Source: Bizionia sp.
Lineage (GTDB): Bacteria > Bacteroidota > Bacteroidia > Flavobacteriales > Flavobacteriaceae
Assembly (NCBI GenBank): GCA_020631395.1
Contig: JAHDHI010000029.1
Location: forward strand, 1 to 53,057
Length of the DNA stretch: 53,057 nt
Direction of reading: 5' to 3'
Both the position numbers and the translations under genes were made by a program. The notes beneath the pieces were generated by a model. The model was not told the DNA's origin and made no database searches. It worked only from the letters and a program-made list of their open reading frames with translations. Shown here piece by piece: positions 25,289 to 34,360 of the stretch; within the stretch, counting starts at the first letter, position 1, and every line of letters begins with the position of its first letter.

Positions 25289-25393
25289 CTTATTATCACC
25301 TATTTTTCCTTACTTACTCATAGAGCAAAGATCAAAATGCACTTAAAATGCTAATTAATTCCAAAATCTAGATTTTAGAATTTGAAATCGGCT

Positions 25394-25401
25394 TACCTTT
25401 G
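25394..25401 (+). promoter_or_regulatory. -7 element for the thioesterase gene
   Basis: TACCTTTG is a perfect match and has the same TTACCTTTGCCT context as the trpS promoter. The -33 region is T-rich but lacks a clear TTG. The leader would be about 45 bases. Confidence 0.45.
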
Positions 25402-25451
25402 CCTATCAAAGTACATTACCCTTTTATGGGCGAAATTTAATTGATCTATAA

Positions 25452-25961
25452 ATGCACGCAAAAACAGCTGAATCATCCAAAACAATACTAACCGACTTGG
25501 TATTGCCTAGTGAAACCAATCCTTTGAACAACTTATTTGGTGGCGAATTATTGGCCAGAATGGATCGTGCTGCCAGCATTTCGGCAAGACGCCATTCACG
25601 CCGTATCGTAGTTACTGCTTCTGTAAACCATGTCGCCTTTAACCGTTCAATTCCATTGGGAAGCGTAGTCACCATAGAGGCCAAAGTCTCTAGAGCCTTC
25701 AAGAGCTCTATGGAGGTCTACATTGATGTTTGGATAGAAGATAGGGAGTCTGGTGAATGCATCAAAGCCAACGAGGCCATTTATACATTCGTCGCCGTGG
25801 ATGAGACTGGCAGACCCGTTGCCGTTCCTGAGATTACACCAGAAACCAAAATAGAAAAAGAGCGCTTCGATGGAGCTTTAAGGCGTAAACAATTGAGTTT
25901 GGTGCTTGCTGGTAAAATGAATCCCAACGACGCTACCGAGTTGAAGGCATTGTTTTCCTAA
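25452..25961 (+). CDS. Acyl-CoA thioesterase, hotdog fold
   Basis: This enzyme hydrolyses acyl-CoA to free acid and CoA in the cytoplasm. The N-terminal DLVLPSETNPLNNLFGGELL segment is the YciA/acyl-CoA hydrolase signature with the Asn/Gly active-site loop; VNHVAFNRSIPLGSVVTIEA and EAIYTFVAVDETGRP follow in the usual order. The length of 169 residues is normal for a single hotdog domain. It stands alone on the plus strand, with a -7 element upstream, and its chain-length preference cannot be told. Confidence 0.92.
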   Translation: MHAKTAESSKTILTDLVLPSETNPLNNLFGGELLARMDRAASISARRHSRRIVVTASVNHVAFNRSIPLGSVVTIEAKVSRAFKSSMEVYIDVWIEDRESGECIKANEAIYTFVAVDETGRPVAVPEITPETKIEKERFDGALRRKQLSLVLAGKMNPNDATELKALFS

Positions 25962-26017
25962 ATTAAACTTTTCATTCATACATAGTCTTACCATTATAAC
26001 CATAACAATGTAAGATT

Positions 26018-26229
26018 ATGAGAATTTTAATTGTCATTTGTTCGATGCTATTCATTTTTAGCGTTAGTTCCTGTGCAGCTCGAATAAAAACGAAACCTGA
26101 CCAAGGTCGTCTACGTAAAAAACTCCCGTTAAGCATAAAATCGTAAGGGTTAAAGTAAAGCGCCACTACTACTGGAATGGAAAGCATCACAAAAAAACGC
26201 GTAGAGGCTATGTCGTTGTAAGAATTTAA
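26018..26229 (+). pseudogene. Small basic lipoprotein gene with a frameshift in an A6 run
   Basis: The first frame reads MRILIVICSMLFIFSVSSC then AARIKTKPDQGRLRKK, a lipoprotein signal with a lipobox at SSC (Cys19). It then runs into KLPLSIKS and a stop after 42 codons. In another frame, starting at the six-A run (26117-26122), the text continues KTPVKHKIVRVKVKR, HYYWNGKHHKKTRRGY and VVVRI with a proper stop at 26227-26229. One extra A would join both parts into a 70-residue basic lipoprotein, which resembles small flavobacterial lipoproteins ending in a Trp-Asn-Gly-His-rich RRGYVVV motif. A true mutation, a base-call error in the A-run, or slippage are all possible. Confidence 0.7.
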
Positions 26230-26239
26230 TTTCTTGTAA

Positions 26240-27469
26240 TTACATTTTATAAATCCAACTTGCAGGATTTTGTGTTTTTGTCTCTTTGTATATGCTAAAT
26301 CGCAATGTGCTCTCTCCTGTTCTAGGATGTGTAAACACCTCGCCTATTTCTTGTTTGGTCTTTACCTTGTCCCCTGGTTTCACATATAGTTTCCCCAAGT
26401 TTTTGTAGACAGTGATGTAGTTTCCGTGTTTTATCAAGACTGTTGGATTGCTTCTCTTCGGCTTGATGATCCTTAGAACCTCTCCATTGAATACTGCACG
26501 CACCTTTGCTCCTTTGCTCGTGGAGATTCTAACTCCATTGCTATTGATGACTATCGATCTATCTATAGGGGATGGCTGTTTGCCATATCGTACCTTGACG
26601 ACTCCTTTTTCAACTGGCCAAGGTAACTTCCCCTTGCTTCCCAAGAAACTTTTTGCCAACGCCTTGTCTTCCGGTGCCATGGCGAATACCGTGGTTTTGG
26701 TGGTTTTCTTCCCTACTTTCTTATTGGATTTGGCAATGGCGTCCCTAATGATCTTTTCTATCTCTTTGTCTATCTTACTCGCTTCCCTTTGCTTTGCCCT
26801 TATTTGTACCGTATACTTTTTCAAGTCTTTTTTTATGGAACTCATTATGGCATTATGCTGTTTCATTTCCTTTTCAAGCTCTTTTTGTGCCAACTTGTTT
26901 TCCTCTATGAGCTTGTTCTTTTCTTCCTTTTGAGCCAACAGCAATATGTTGGAGGCTTGAAGCTCCTTAGTCTTGGTCTTTATGTTCTCCCCTTGTTGTT
27001 TTTGGTAGTTTGCATATTGGTTTAGGTACTGAATACGTTTATAGGCCTGCTTGAAGTTGTTGGCAGATAGTAAAAACATCACACGGCTTTGTTTGTTCTT
27101 GTTCTTGTATGACTTTTCAATCATACTCGCATAATTCGTTTTAAGCACCTTTAGCTCTTCTCTAAGCGCCGTTATTTGTTTTTGGTTGGTATTTATCTCT
27201 CTAGTCAACAAATTGGCTTGTTGGTTGGTTACCTTGATTAAATTCTTTCTAACACCAACCTTATAATTCAAGTCCTCGATCAAAGAAATTTGAGATTTTT
27301 CCTTGGATTTGTTGGAAGACACCAATGTATTTATCTTTTGTATCTCTCGCCGCAATTCTACACGTCTAGCCTCTAGCTCCTTTTGTTTGCCGCTTTGTGA
27401 AAACGACAATGTGATGCTCATCAAGAAGACACTTAACAAAAGAAGGCGGCATGTTGGTTTACTCGTCAT
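26240..27469 (-). CDS. EnvC-like murein hydrolase activator (degenerate M23/LytM domain)
   Basis: EnvC-type proteins activate amidases that split septal peptidoglycan; they are exported. A signal peptide (ending SFSQ) precedes a long coiled coil over about residues 27-250, then a LytM-like domain at about 285-409. The fold markers KVRAVFNGEVLRI, IKHGNYITVYKNL and VKPGDKVKTKQEIGEV are present, but the zinc ligands are not: IDRSIVINSNGVRI replaces the HxxxD motif and TLRFSIYKE replaces the HxH strand. It should therefore be an activator, not an enzyme. Its ATG overlaps the DUF4292 gene by one base, so it is the last gene of the envelope cluster. Confidence 0.88.
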   Translation of the reverse strand: MTSKPTCRLLLLSVFLMSITLSFSQSGKQKELEARRVELRREIQKINTLVSSNKSKEKSQISLIEDLNYKVGVRKNLIKVTNQQANLLTREINTNQKQITALREELKVLKTNYASMIEKSYKNKNKQSRVMFLLSANNFKQAYKRIQYLNQYANYQKQQGENIKTKTKELQASNILLLAQKEEKNKLIEENKLAQKELEKEMKQHNAIMSSIKKDLKKYTVQIRAKQREASKIDKEIEKIIRDAIAKSNKKVGKKTTKTTVFAMAPEDKALAKSFLGSKGKLPWPVEKGVVKVRYGKQPSPIDRSIVINSNGVRISTSKGAKVRAVFNGEVLRIIKPKRSNPTVLIKHGNYITVYKNLGKLYVKPGDKVKTKQEIGEVFTHPRTGESTLRFSIYKETKTQNPASWIYKM

Positions 27470-28245
27470 TATTTCAACTCTATTTCTTCATATCCAGAAG
27501 GAATTCTAAACGGAAACTTCAGGGTTTGGTTCAAAGACACTGATTTGAATTCCAAATCGATGTTGAGTTCCTCGTTTTTTTGAACTGCTACAATGTCCAC
27601 AACCTGTGGCAATGTCTCCTTCTCTACTTTTTGATATGACGTATAATCTATTTGCAAGAAGCGTCCTTCTTGGGTTTGTGCTATTTGTTGGGAATCCAAC
27701 TTGAAAAGACTTGGATTGAACAAAAAGAATATCTCATACAACTCATCTTGCTTCTTGGGGTACAATACATATGATTTGTCGTTGACGTCATTTTTATATC
27801 CTTTGGAATCCAATTCTAAAATGGCTTCTCCCAACAACAAATTCTGTACTTTTTGAAAATCCAGATCCGTCCCAAGCAATTTACTCAAATAACTGAAATC
27901 GCCATCGAAGTACGTGTTGTCCCAAGTATTGTAAAAAGCAACTCTGTTTGGAGTAATCATAGCCTTTACGATGCCCAGTTTGCTCAGCCATATCGTTTTG
28001 TCCTTCTCCATTCTCATGGATACCGTCACAGATTGTGTTTTCGTACCATCATCTGTTTCGATCTTCAACCGCGCTGCCAAGGTTTTGAAATCGGATTTTT
28101 TGCTATTGGCTTCTTTTACTATTTGTTTTGTCGAAAGGCCGGCGTCCAATGTCCCATTGGAGATGATCGTCTTTGCTGATTTACATCCTACCAAAATCAA
28201 CAATCCAAGTAAAAATACGGGAGTTTTGGGGTATTTGATATTCAT
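27469..28245 (-). CDS. DUF4292 lipoprotein
   Basis: The 258-residue protein begins with a lipoprotein signal (FLLGLLILVGC, Cys21). The body matches DUF4292 in order: TLAARLKIETDDGTKTQSV, MRMEKDKTIWLSKLGI, RVAFYNTWDNTYFDGDF and a final SLNQTLKFPFRIPSGYEEIEL. It resembles the LolA/LolB lipoprotein-carrier fold, so a role in lipid or lipoprotein handling at the outer membrane is plausible but unproven. It is placed between the TPR protein and the EnvC-like gene with no gap, and is almost certainly co-translated with them. Confidence 0.9.
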   Translation of the reverse strand: MNIKYPKTPVFLLGLLILVGCKSAKTIISNGTLDAGLSTKQIVKEANSKKSDFKTLAARLKIETDDGTKTQSVTVSMRMEKDKTIWLSKLGIVKAMITPNRVAFYNTWDNTYFDGDFSYLSKLLGTDLDFQKVQNLLLGEAILELDSKGYKNDVNDKSYVLYPKKQDELYEIFFLFNPSLFKLDSQQIAQTQEGRFLQIDYTSYQKVEKETLPQVVDIVAVQKNEELNIDLEFKSVSLNQTLKFPFRIPSGYEEIELK

Positions 28246-29613
28246 TTAGTTTGAGAGTTCTAATGCTTTTGCTTTATCACTAAACGTTTTTGCCTTCTCT
28301 AAATTGTTTAAAGTAGTATAGGCTTTGCTCAATTGTTTATAGAAGTCGCCTTCCATTTTCGTGTTGTCGATGATATAGTCCAAACCTGCGTCCAAACTAT
28401 CTACCGCATCGCTTGCGCGACCCAATCTGTTTAATGCCACACCATTGATAAGGTATAGAACTGGTTGTGAAGGGTATTTTTCCAGTGCTTCATCACTTTT
28501 TCGTTCGGCTTCCGCATACTGCTCCAAATCTACATGCAACAACAAAATGTTTCTCAACAAGCCAAAATTACCGGTTTCCAAACTTTGGGCTTCCATGTAA
28601 TATTTCAATGCTTTGTCCTTCTCTCCCTTTATTAGGTAGTATTGTGCCAATTCCACAAGTGTTTTACCATCGGTTGCGGTATCTGTCACCAAGGATGCAA
28701 TTTCCACCAAATCTTGTTCGTACTGTTGATTTTCGGCTACGAACTTCACAAAATCCGATAATACCTTGGCTTTGGATTCTGGTTTGATTTGCCTACTGTT
28801 CAAAACCACCTTCATGGATTCTATTGCCTTTTTTGCTTCGTTTTCATCCAAATAGAACTTGTATAGTGCCAAGTGCACCAATTGTGATTCTGGATTGATT
28901 TTGAGAAGTTTCTTCGCTGTTTCGAAAGCTTTCTTCTTCTCGTTGCTTTCGCTATAGCGATATATTAGCGCCAAGTAATTTTTTTCTGATTCTGGATTGT
29001 TCTCTACACGTTCCTCCAAGTTTTCTATTTGCTCCTTCTTTCTACCCGTAGCGTTGTAGATTTGATTTCTAAGCCTATCCCTGACATCCGAAACACCAAG
29101 CTCTTCATCTATTTCATCCAATACCTTCAATGCATCCTTGTACCTTTTCGTTTGTACATATATGGAAGCCAGATCTTCTTTGTAATCTGGGTGGAATTTC
29201 ACTAGTTGCTTTACCGTTTTAATGGCCTTGTCATAATTCTTTTGTTGCGCATAGGCCTCGTAAAGCTCATCCAAGTACCATTCGTTGTCTGGTTCTTTCT
29301 TTACTGCTTTTCTCAATGCATCTTCTGCAGCTCCAAAGTTTTTGAGTTTGTTGTAGTTCTTTCCCAATTCGAAGTAGAGAATGGGATCGGAATCGTCCAT
29401 GTCAAGACATTTCAACAATGCTGTTACCGCTTTGTCATAGTTTTCTATTCCTTTTTGCTTCAAGGCTTCGAAAAACAATTCTTGATACTCATCTGAAACA
29501 TTTCCCAAGTCATCGTCCGGTGTCTTGTTGAAATCTACCTGCGCGAAGTTTATTTGCGGAACGACCAACATTGCCAAAAGCAAGTATACCATGTGGATTT
29601 TATGTTTCATCAT
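28246..29613 (-). CDS. Exported tetratricopeptide-repeat protein
   Basis: An N-terminal signal peptide ends in NFAQ. The remaining 430 residues consist mostly of TPR units, visible as repeated patterns such as DPILYFELGKNYNKLKNFGA, EWYLDELYEAYAQQKNYDKA and QPVLYLINGVALNRLGRASDA. Such proteins act as periplasmic scaffolds. Its gene is followed with no gap by the DUF4292 lipoprotein gene and then the EnvC-like gene, a conserved flavobacterial order, so it probably assembles a complex in envelope or septal wall assembly. Confidence 0.88.
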   Translation of the reverse strand: MMKHKIHMVYLLLAMLVVPQINFAQVDFNKTPDDDLGNVSDEYQELFFEALKQKGIENYDKAVTALLKCLDMDDSDPILYFELGKNYNKLKNFGAAEDALRKAVKKEPDNEWYLDELYEAYAQQKNYDKAIKTVKQLVKFHPDYKEDLASIYVQTKRYKDALKVLDEIDEELGVSDVRDRLRNQIYNATGRKKEQIENLEERVENNPESEKNYLALIYRYSESNEKKKAFETAKKLLKINPESQLVHLALYKFYLDENEAKKAIESMKVVLNSRQIKPESKAKVLSDFVKFVAENQQYEQDLVEIASLVTDTATDGKTLVELAQYYLIKGEKDKALKYYMEAQSLETGNFGLLRNILLLHVDLEQYAEAERKSDEALEKYPSQPVLYLINGVALNRLGRASDAVDSLDAGLDYIIDNTKMEGDFYKQLSKAYTTLNNLEKAKTFSDKAKALELSN

Positions 29614-29665
29614 CTTCAGTTAAACGATTTCTTTTTATTTGTATTCAGTACTTGATCATCAATAG

Positions 29666-30685
29666 TTATTCCATAATTGTATAATCACCAATGCTAATTT
29701 TGGTGAAATCACCATCGTACTTAACATGGTTACCAATCATAGCCTCGTCTAAATTAGCATTTTTTATCGTTGTATTGCTTTGTATTAGACTATTTTTAAC
29801 GATTGAGTCCTCAATTACGCAATTATTTCCAATTGAGGCATTTGGCCCAATCGTCGCATTTTTCAAAATTACGTTTTCTCCAATGTAACAAGGCTCTATG
29901 ATGTTGGCGTTGTCTTGTTTTGTCGATGCCGAGATTAATTGCTCATCTCCATCGGCTTTCAAAAAACCTAACATCCTCGTATTTGTCTCTAAAGTTACGG
30001 TTTTATTTCCACAGTCCATCCACTCGCTGACTTCTCCCGTCTTGAAGACTTTCCCATTTGCCATCATTCCTTTTATCCCATCGTTAATCTGGTATTCGCC
30101 TCCATTTATGATGTTGTTGTCCAATACGTATTGCAATTGCTCTTTCAATATGGCAACATCTTTGAAGTAATAAATACCGATTACTGCCAAATCGCTTACA
30201 AACTCCTTTGGTTTTTCAACCAATTCAACAATTTCTTGTTTCTCATTTAACTTTACAACGCCATAAGCTTCAGGTTCGTCAACTTGTTTTACCCAAATAA
30301 CGGCATCTGCCTCCGGATCCAAATTAAAATTGGCTCGAATCAATGTGTCTGCATATGCTATTACTGCTGGTCCAGAAAGTGAATCTTTTGCACACATTAT
30401 GGCATGACCTGTTCCCAATGGTTCGTCTTGCCTGTAAATGGATGCTTTGGCTCCCAAACCTCTCGCCAAATCTTCCAAACTGGAAACGACTTCTTCTCCA
30501 AACCATGCTGGATCTCCCAAGACAAAGGCTATTTCTTCTATTGGTTGATCTAGAACTTTTACGATATCTTTTACCAATCTATGAACAATGGGCTGTCCTG
30601 CTACTGGAATTAATGGTTTTGGCACTGTTAAGCTATGTGGTCTCAAACGAGAACCTCGTCCCGCCATTGGTACTATTATTTTCAT
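29666..30685 (-). CDS. Sugar-phosphate nucleotidyltransferase
   Basis: The N-terminal Rossmann-like domain has the signature MKIIVPMAGRGSRLRPHS then TVPKPLIPVAGQP, which binds the NTP. A glucose-1-phosphate thymidylyltransferase-like core follows (DEPLGTGHAIMCAKD, VIAYADTLI, VVKLNEKQEIVELVEKPKE). The C-terminal 80 residues are a left-handed beta-helix (NATIGPNASIGNNCVIEDSI), as in GlmU-type enzymes. The exact sugar cannot be told; dTDP-glucose or a related sugar is likely. The ATG at 30685 gives the usual MKIIVPMAG; an ATG at 30691 adds two residues and directly abuts a small palindrome. It lies beside a flippase gene, which points to surface polysaccharide. Confidence 0.88.
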   Translation of the reverse strand: MKIIVPMAGRGSRLRPHSLTVPKPLIPVAGQPIVHRLVKDIVKVLDQPIEEIAFVLGDPAWFGEEVVSSLEDLARGLGAKASIYRQDEPLGTGHAIMCAKDSLSGPAVIAYADTLIRANFNLDPEADAVIWVKQVDEPEAYGVVKLNEKQEIVELVEKPKEFVSDLAVIGIYYFKDVAILKEQLQYVLDNNIINGGEYQINDGIKGMMANGKVFKTGEVSEWMDCGNKTVTLETNTRMLGFLKADGDEQLISASTKQDNANIIEPCYIGENVILKNATIGPNASIGNNCVIEDSIVKNSLIQSNTTIKNANLDEAMIGNHVKYDGDFTKISIGDYTIME

Positions 30686-30691
30686 ATTCAT

Positions 30692-30705
30692 GCCTGCATA
30701 GGCAG
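30692..30705. repeat. Short palindrome at the nucleotidyltransferase start
   Basis: GCCTGCATAGGCAGG contains an inverted repeat (CCTGC with GCAGG) next to the first possible start codon of the nucleotidyltransferase gene on the minus strand. It could fold in the leader and affect translation, or be a copy of a dispersed short palindrome. Confidence 0.4.
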
Positions 30706-30848
30706 GTATTTTTTATTGTTAAACTCTTTTCTTGTTTTACTTTTCTTGAAGATGATGATTCATCTCAACAAAAGTCCTGTTCTTCTTATTTTTGACAGTT
30801 CAAGCATATCTAAATTTCATTTGTCGAAGCTGCTGTGTATACAAAAGT

Positions 30849-31283
30849 CTATTTGACCCCAGTACTTCCAAAGCCTCCTTCTCCTCTGTCCGTTTCTGAC
30901 AAAACCTCGACTTCTTGCCACTCTGCTCGTTCGTGTTTTACTATTATTAGCTGTGCTATTCTCTCTCCATTTTCAACAACGAATGTTTCTCTGGATAAAT
31001 TTATTAAAATGACACCTACTTCTCCCCTATAATCTGCATCTACCGTTCCTGGCGCATTAAGCACGGTAATTCCTTTTTTTGCAGCTAAACCACTTCTTGG
31101 TCTTACTTGTGCTTCCGTTCCTATGGGAAGCTCCAGAAAAAGCCCTGTCGGCACAATTCTGCGTTCCATGGGTTCCAAGATAATGTTTTCTTTGATATTT
31201 GCCCTTAGATCCATTCCTGCAGATGCCAAAGTCTCATAATGGGGCAAGGCATGATTGGATTTATTTATAATTTTTATTTGCAT
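30849..31283 (-). CDS. dut: dUTP diphosphatase
   Basis: Dut hydrolyses dUTP to dUMP and keeps uracil out of DNA. All five motifs are present in order: [33 protein letters not shown] and the C-terminal [10 protein letters not shown], which closes over the active site of the trimer. The ATG at 31283 ([10 protein letters not shown]) gives 144 residues, the usual size; the ATG at 31313 adds ten residues not seen in the family. It stands between the flippase and nucleotidyltransferase genes, a placement frequent in Flavobacteriaceae. Confidence 0.96.
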   Translation of the reverse strand: MQIKIINKSNHALPHYETLASAGMDLRANIKENIILEPMERRIVPTGLFLELPIGTEAQVRPRSGLAAKKGITVLNAPGTVDADYRGEVGVILINLSRETFVVENGERIAQLIIVKHERAEWQEVEVLSETDRGEGGFGSTGVK

Positions 31284-31372
31284 GCTGTTTAAATATGTTT
31301 GTTTGAATGCCATCTAAAATTATTCAATGTGTTGATTTACAACCTCTAGTCTTAACTCGAAATGACAAGTTC

Positions 31373-32797
31373 TTATTTTTCAATCAATTGTTTTAATTCT
31401 CGCCTTTCGAATAAAAAGGCAATCAACAAAAATAACAAAACTAAAGCAGTGTTTACATAATAATTGCCATCTGTCTTTAAAGCCAATGCAGAAAATATTA
31501 TCGCCGACGCCAAATAACTTCCTATCTTTTTTAAATTGTAGGGTACTGGGTAATGCCTTTGGCCTAGCCAATAAGACAAAAGCATCATTGTGGCATAAGC
31601 TGCCAATGTAGCCCAAGCTGCAGCAATGAAACCTATCTTTTCTATCATGATCAAGTTAAAGACAATCGTCACGACCGCACCAACTATGGACAAATACATT
31701 CCATAGCGTGTTTTATCTGTCAACTTGTACCAAATCGCCAAATTGAAATAAATGCCCAAACACAAATTTGCCAACAATACTATCGGAACGATTTCTATGG
31801 CCACCCAATAAGACTCATCCCTAACTATCAAAGATTTGAAGACATCCAAATACGAAATTATGAAAACCAACATCAAACTCCCGACAATCACAAAGTATTT
31901 CATGATGGTGGCATAGGTTTCCTTCGCATTCTCTTCTTTGGAATGATTAAAGAAGAAGGGCTCTGCTCCCAATCTAAAGGCTTGAATGAAAATCGTCATG
32001 AACACGGCTATCTTATAGCATCCGCTATAGGCTCCGTTTATGTCCTTTCCCAATAGATCCGGTAAAATCCACTTATCGAAATTCTCATTGATGACATAGG
32101 CTATTCCAGCTACCATAATTGGCCAACCGTAACTTAGCAATTGTTTGAAAATTGTCGTGCTGAATTGTAGTTTGGTCTTGAAGAAATATGGAATCAACAA
32201 TAGAAACGTAACTATGCTAGCTATCAGGTTGGCAATGAAAATGTATTTTACCAAATCCGATTGGTCATAATTTGGAAATGCCAAATCAAACTTCGGTATC
32301 GCCCAAAGAAAAAAGAAGTTTAAAAGCACCACCACCACAATGTTGACAATCTTTATCGCTGCAAACTTCATTGGCCTCCCTGTCGCTCTCAAGTAAGCAA
32401 AAGGCGCCACCACCATGGTATCCAAGACCAACAGCCCCAGCAATAGATTGAAATGGGTTTGATCCATGCCTATCCAATCTGACAATTGTGCATTGAAAGT
32501 CACTACCAGTGCCAAAAACAAAAGAGTAGTAACGATAAGGCTAATGAATGTGGTTGAAAATACTTTGTCTTTTTCTTCGGATTTGCTAAAAAATCTAAAA
32601 AAAGCTGTTTCCATTCCATAGGTCAACAATACATTGAAAAAGGCTGCGTATACATAGAATGTCGTATTGTCCGAATAACTATTGGTTGCCAAGGTATCTG
32701 TGTGCAATGGAACCAAAACAAAATTCATAAGCCGTGGCAAAACTGTGGCCAAGCCGTATATAATTGTATCTTTAAAGAACTTTTTAAGTACGCTCAA
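31373..32797 (-). CDS. Polysaccharide/lipid-linked oligosaccharide flippase (MOP superfamily)
   Basis: This 474-residue protein has about 12-14 membrane helices, beginning with FFKDTIIYGLATVLPRLMNF, the usual N-terminus of Wzx-like exporters. Conserved segments include VYAAFFNVLLTYGMETAFFR and a central AFRLGAEPFFFNHSKEE. It should move lipid-linked sugars across the inner membrane for surface polysaccharide, or lipid-linked wall precursor. It is the first gene of the cluster leading through dut and the nucleotidyltransferase to the EnvC-like protein, so an envelope role is likely. The substrate is unknown. Confidence 0.9.
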   Translation of the reverse strand: MSVLKKFFKDTIIYGLATVLPRLMNFVLVPLHTDTLATNSYSDNTTFYVYAAFFNVLLTYGMETAFFRFFSKSEEKDKVFSTTFISLIVTTLLFLALVVTFNAQLSDWIGMDQTHFNLLLGLLVLDTMVVAPFAYLRATGRPMKFAAIKIVNIVVVVLLNFFFLWAIPKFDLAFPNYDQSDLVKYIFIANLIASIVTFLLLIPYFFKTKLQFSTTIFKQLLSYGWPIMVAGIAYVINENFDKWILPDLLGKDINGAYSGCYKIAVFMTIFIQAFRLGAEPFFFNHSKEENAKETYATIMKYFVIVGSLMLVFIISYLDVFKSLIVRDESYWVAIEIVPIVLLANLCLGIYFNLAIWYKLTDKTRYGMYLSIVGAVVTIVFNLIMIEKIGFIAAAWATLAAYATMMLLSYWLGQRHYPVPYNLKKIGSYLASAIIFSALALKTDGNYYVNTALVLLFLLIAFLFERRELKQLIEK

Positions 32798-32867
32798 TGT
32801 GATATTAGGTATGTTAGGCTAAATGTATTGAATTCATTAGACCTAAAAAAGTATTTTGGGAGCTGTT

Positions 32868-33362
32868 TTAGTTCTTTGGAGGGCTTGTTGGATAATACTC
32901 TCCTTCCTTTTCCTTTAAATCTACTATTTTAAAGTATTTTGTTTCTCCTTTTTCAATATAGCTAATGACACATTCGTCATTCTTCAGATCGAATGGGAAT
33001 TCCTGTGTTTTGTTACCATATTCGGCTTTTGGATCGTCACTCATGACAATGTCTTGAGGCATGTCCTTTTTCAGTGAAGCAAAATAAGAAGCTTTTCCGT
33101 TTCTTAATTTCCCTTTCATCTTTCTAAAGAATACACTATCCACAATGGCATTGTTTTTAACGACAAGATTAGGGAAGTATATGTTGACTCCTGACCCACC
33201 ATCCTCTATGCCAGCCACCCATTCTTGAAAATAAGGACGACTGTACTCCAGAGGTGCTTTTTCTTCTAGTTTAACTTTAGAGCTTGAACAGTTAAAAAGT
33301 GTCATTAGAATAATTAGCATTGTAAAAGACTTGAAAGTTGGGTTTGAAATTTTCATTCTCAT
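32868..33362 (-). CDS. Predicted lipoprotein of unknown function, 164 residues
   Basis: I do not recognise a family by name. The signal ends with the lipobox LFNC (Cys25). The mature part has EWVAGIEDGGSGVNIYFPNLV and a beta-rich body with conserved-looking glycine and aromatic residues, ending in EGEYYPTSPPKN. The style is that of short periplasmic flavobacterial lipoproteins. It lies downstream of the ATP synthase terminator and upstream of the flippase gene on the same strand. The start could be the ATG at 33362 or 33356. Confidence 0.75.
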   Translation of the reverse strand: MRMKISNPTFKSFTMLIILMTLFNCSSSKVKLEEKAPLEYSRPYFQEWVAGIEDGGSGVNIYFPNLVVKNNAIVDSVFFRKMKGKLRNGKASYFASLKKDMPQDIVMSDDPKAEYGNKTQEFPFDLKNDECVISYIEKGETKYFKIVDLKEKEGEYYPTSPPKN

Positions 33363-33415
33363 TAAGTTTTCATAAAGATACGAATTAGAGCGAAGTAAAG
33401 ATTTCCATTGAAGAC

Positions 33416-33448
33416 AAAAAACCTCGCTAATTACAGCGAGGTTTTTTT
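33416..33448 (-). terminator. Terminator of the ATP synthase operon
   Basis: A 13-bp stem, AAAAAACCTCGCT (33416-33428) with AGCGAGGTTTTTT (33435-33447), encloses a six-base loop. An A-run on the left becomes a U-run on the minus strand. It lies about 32 bases beyond the atpG stop codon. Confidence 0.88.
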
Positions 33449-33479
33449 ATATTGTAAACGTTCTTCGAGGAACTACTTT

Positions 33480-34340
33480 CTAATTGTTCAATGCTTCTGC
33501 TCCACCAACTATCTCAAGGATCTCATTGGTAATTGCTGCTTGACGTGCTTTGTTGTAAGTCAATTTCAATTGATCTCTCAATTCTGTAGCATTGTCAGTT
33601 GCCTTGTGCATGGCAGTCATACGTGCACCGTGCTCACTTGCAAAAGAATCTCTAATCCCTTTGTACAATTGTGTTTTTAGGGACTTAGGAATCAACTCCT
33701 CTACGATTTCTTCTTTAGATGGCTCAAAGATATAATCTAGATTGGCATTTCCTTCTCCTTCAATTGGTACAATTGGCAAAAACTGCTCGGTCATCACTAT
33801 TTGCGTTGCTGCGTTTTTAAACTTGTTGTATACAACTTCGATTTTATCGAACTCGCCTTCAACAAATTTTTCCATTAGCATTTCAGCTATTTCAGCTACA
33901 TTGTCAAATGTTAGGTTATCGAAAATTTCACTTTTGTTGGCAATGACACAACCTAATTTTTCAAAAGCATCATTTGATTTTTTCCCTATGGCAAGGACAG
34001 ATACATTTTTATTGGCGTAAACGTCGTTGATCAATAGGTTGGTCTGCTTGATGATGTTGGAGTTAAATGCACCACATAATCCCCTGTTGGAAGTTATAGC
34101 AACTACAAGTACATTTTTAACCTCACGCTGCTCTGCAAATTTACTTCCAGAATCAGCATCAAGAGTTGCGCTTAAATTTTGTAAAAGCTCCGTTAACTTA
34201 TCTGCATAAGGACGCATGGCAGTAATAGCATCTTGTGCCTTCTTCAACTTTGCAGCCGATACCATTTTCATGGCACTGGTAATCTGCATCGTTGAAGATA
34301 CTGATGATATTCTGTTACGTATTTCTTTTAAGTTTGCCAT
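33480..34340 (-). CDS. atpG: ATP synthase gamma subunit
   Basis: The gamma subunit is the central shaft that couples the c-ring to the catalytic head. The N-terminal helix NLKEIRNRISSVSSTMQITSAMKMVSAAKLKKA (two joined pieces of a long helix) and the C-terminal SEHGARMTAMHKATDNATE and NKARQAAITNEILEIVGGA are the family signature. The length of 286 is normal. It is the last gene of this ATP synthase cluster; the usual next genes atpD and atpC are not here. A perfect 18-bp stem separates it from atpA. Confidence 0.97.
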   Translation of the reverse strand: MANLKEIRNRISSVSSTMQITSAMKMVSAAKLKKAQDAITAMRPYADKLTELLQNLSATLDADSGSKFAEQREVKNVLVVAITSNRGLCGAFNSNIIKQTNLLINDVYANKNVSVLAIGKKSNDAFEKLGCVIANKSEIFDNLTFDNVAEIAEMLMEKFVEGEFDKIEVVYNKFKNAATQIVMTEQFLPIVPIEGEGNANLDYIFEPSKEEIVEELIPKSLKTQLYKGIRDSFASEHGARMTAMHKATDNATELRDQLKLTYNKARQAAITNEILEIVGGAEALNN

Positions 34341-34360
34341 TTTTACAAGTTATGAGTTAT

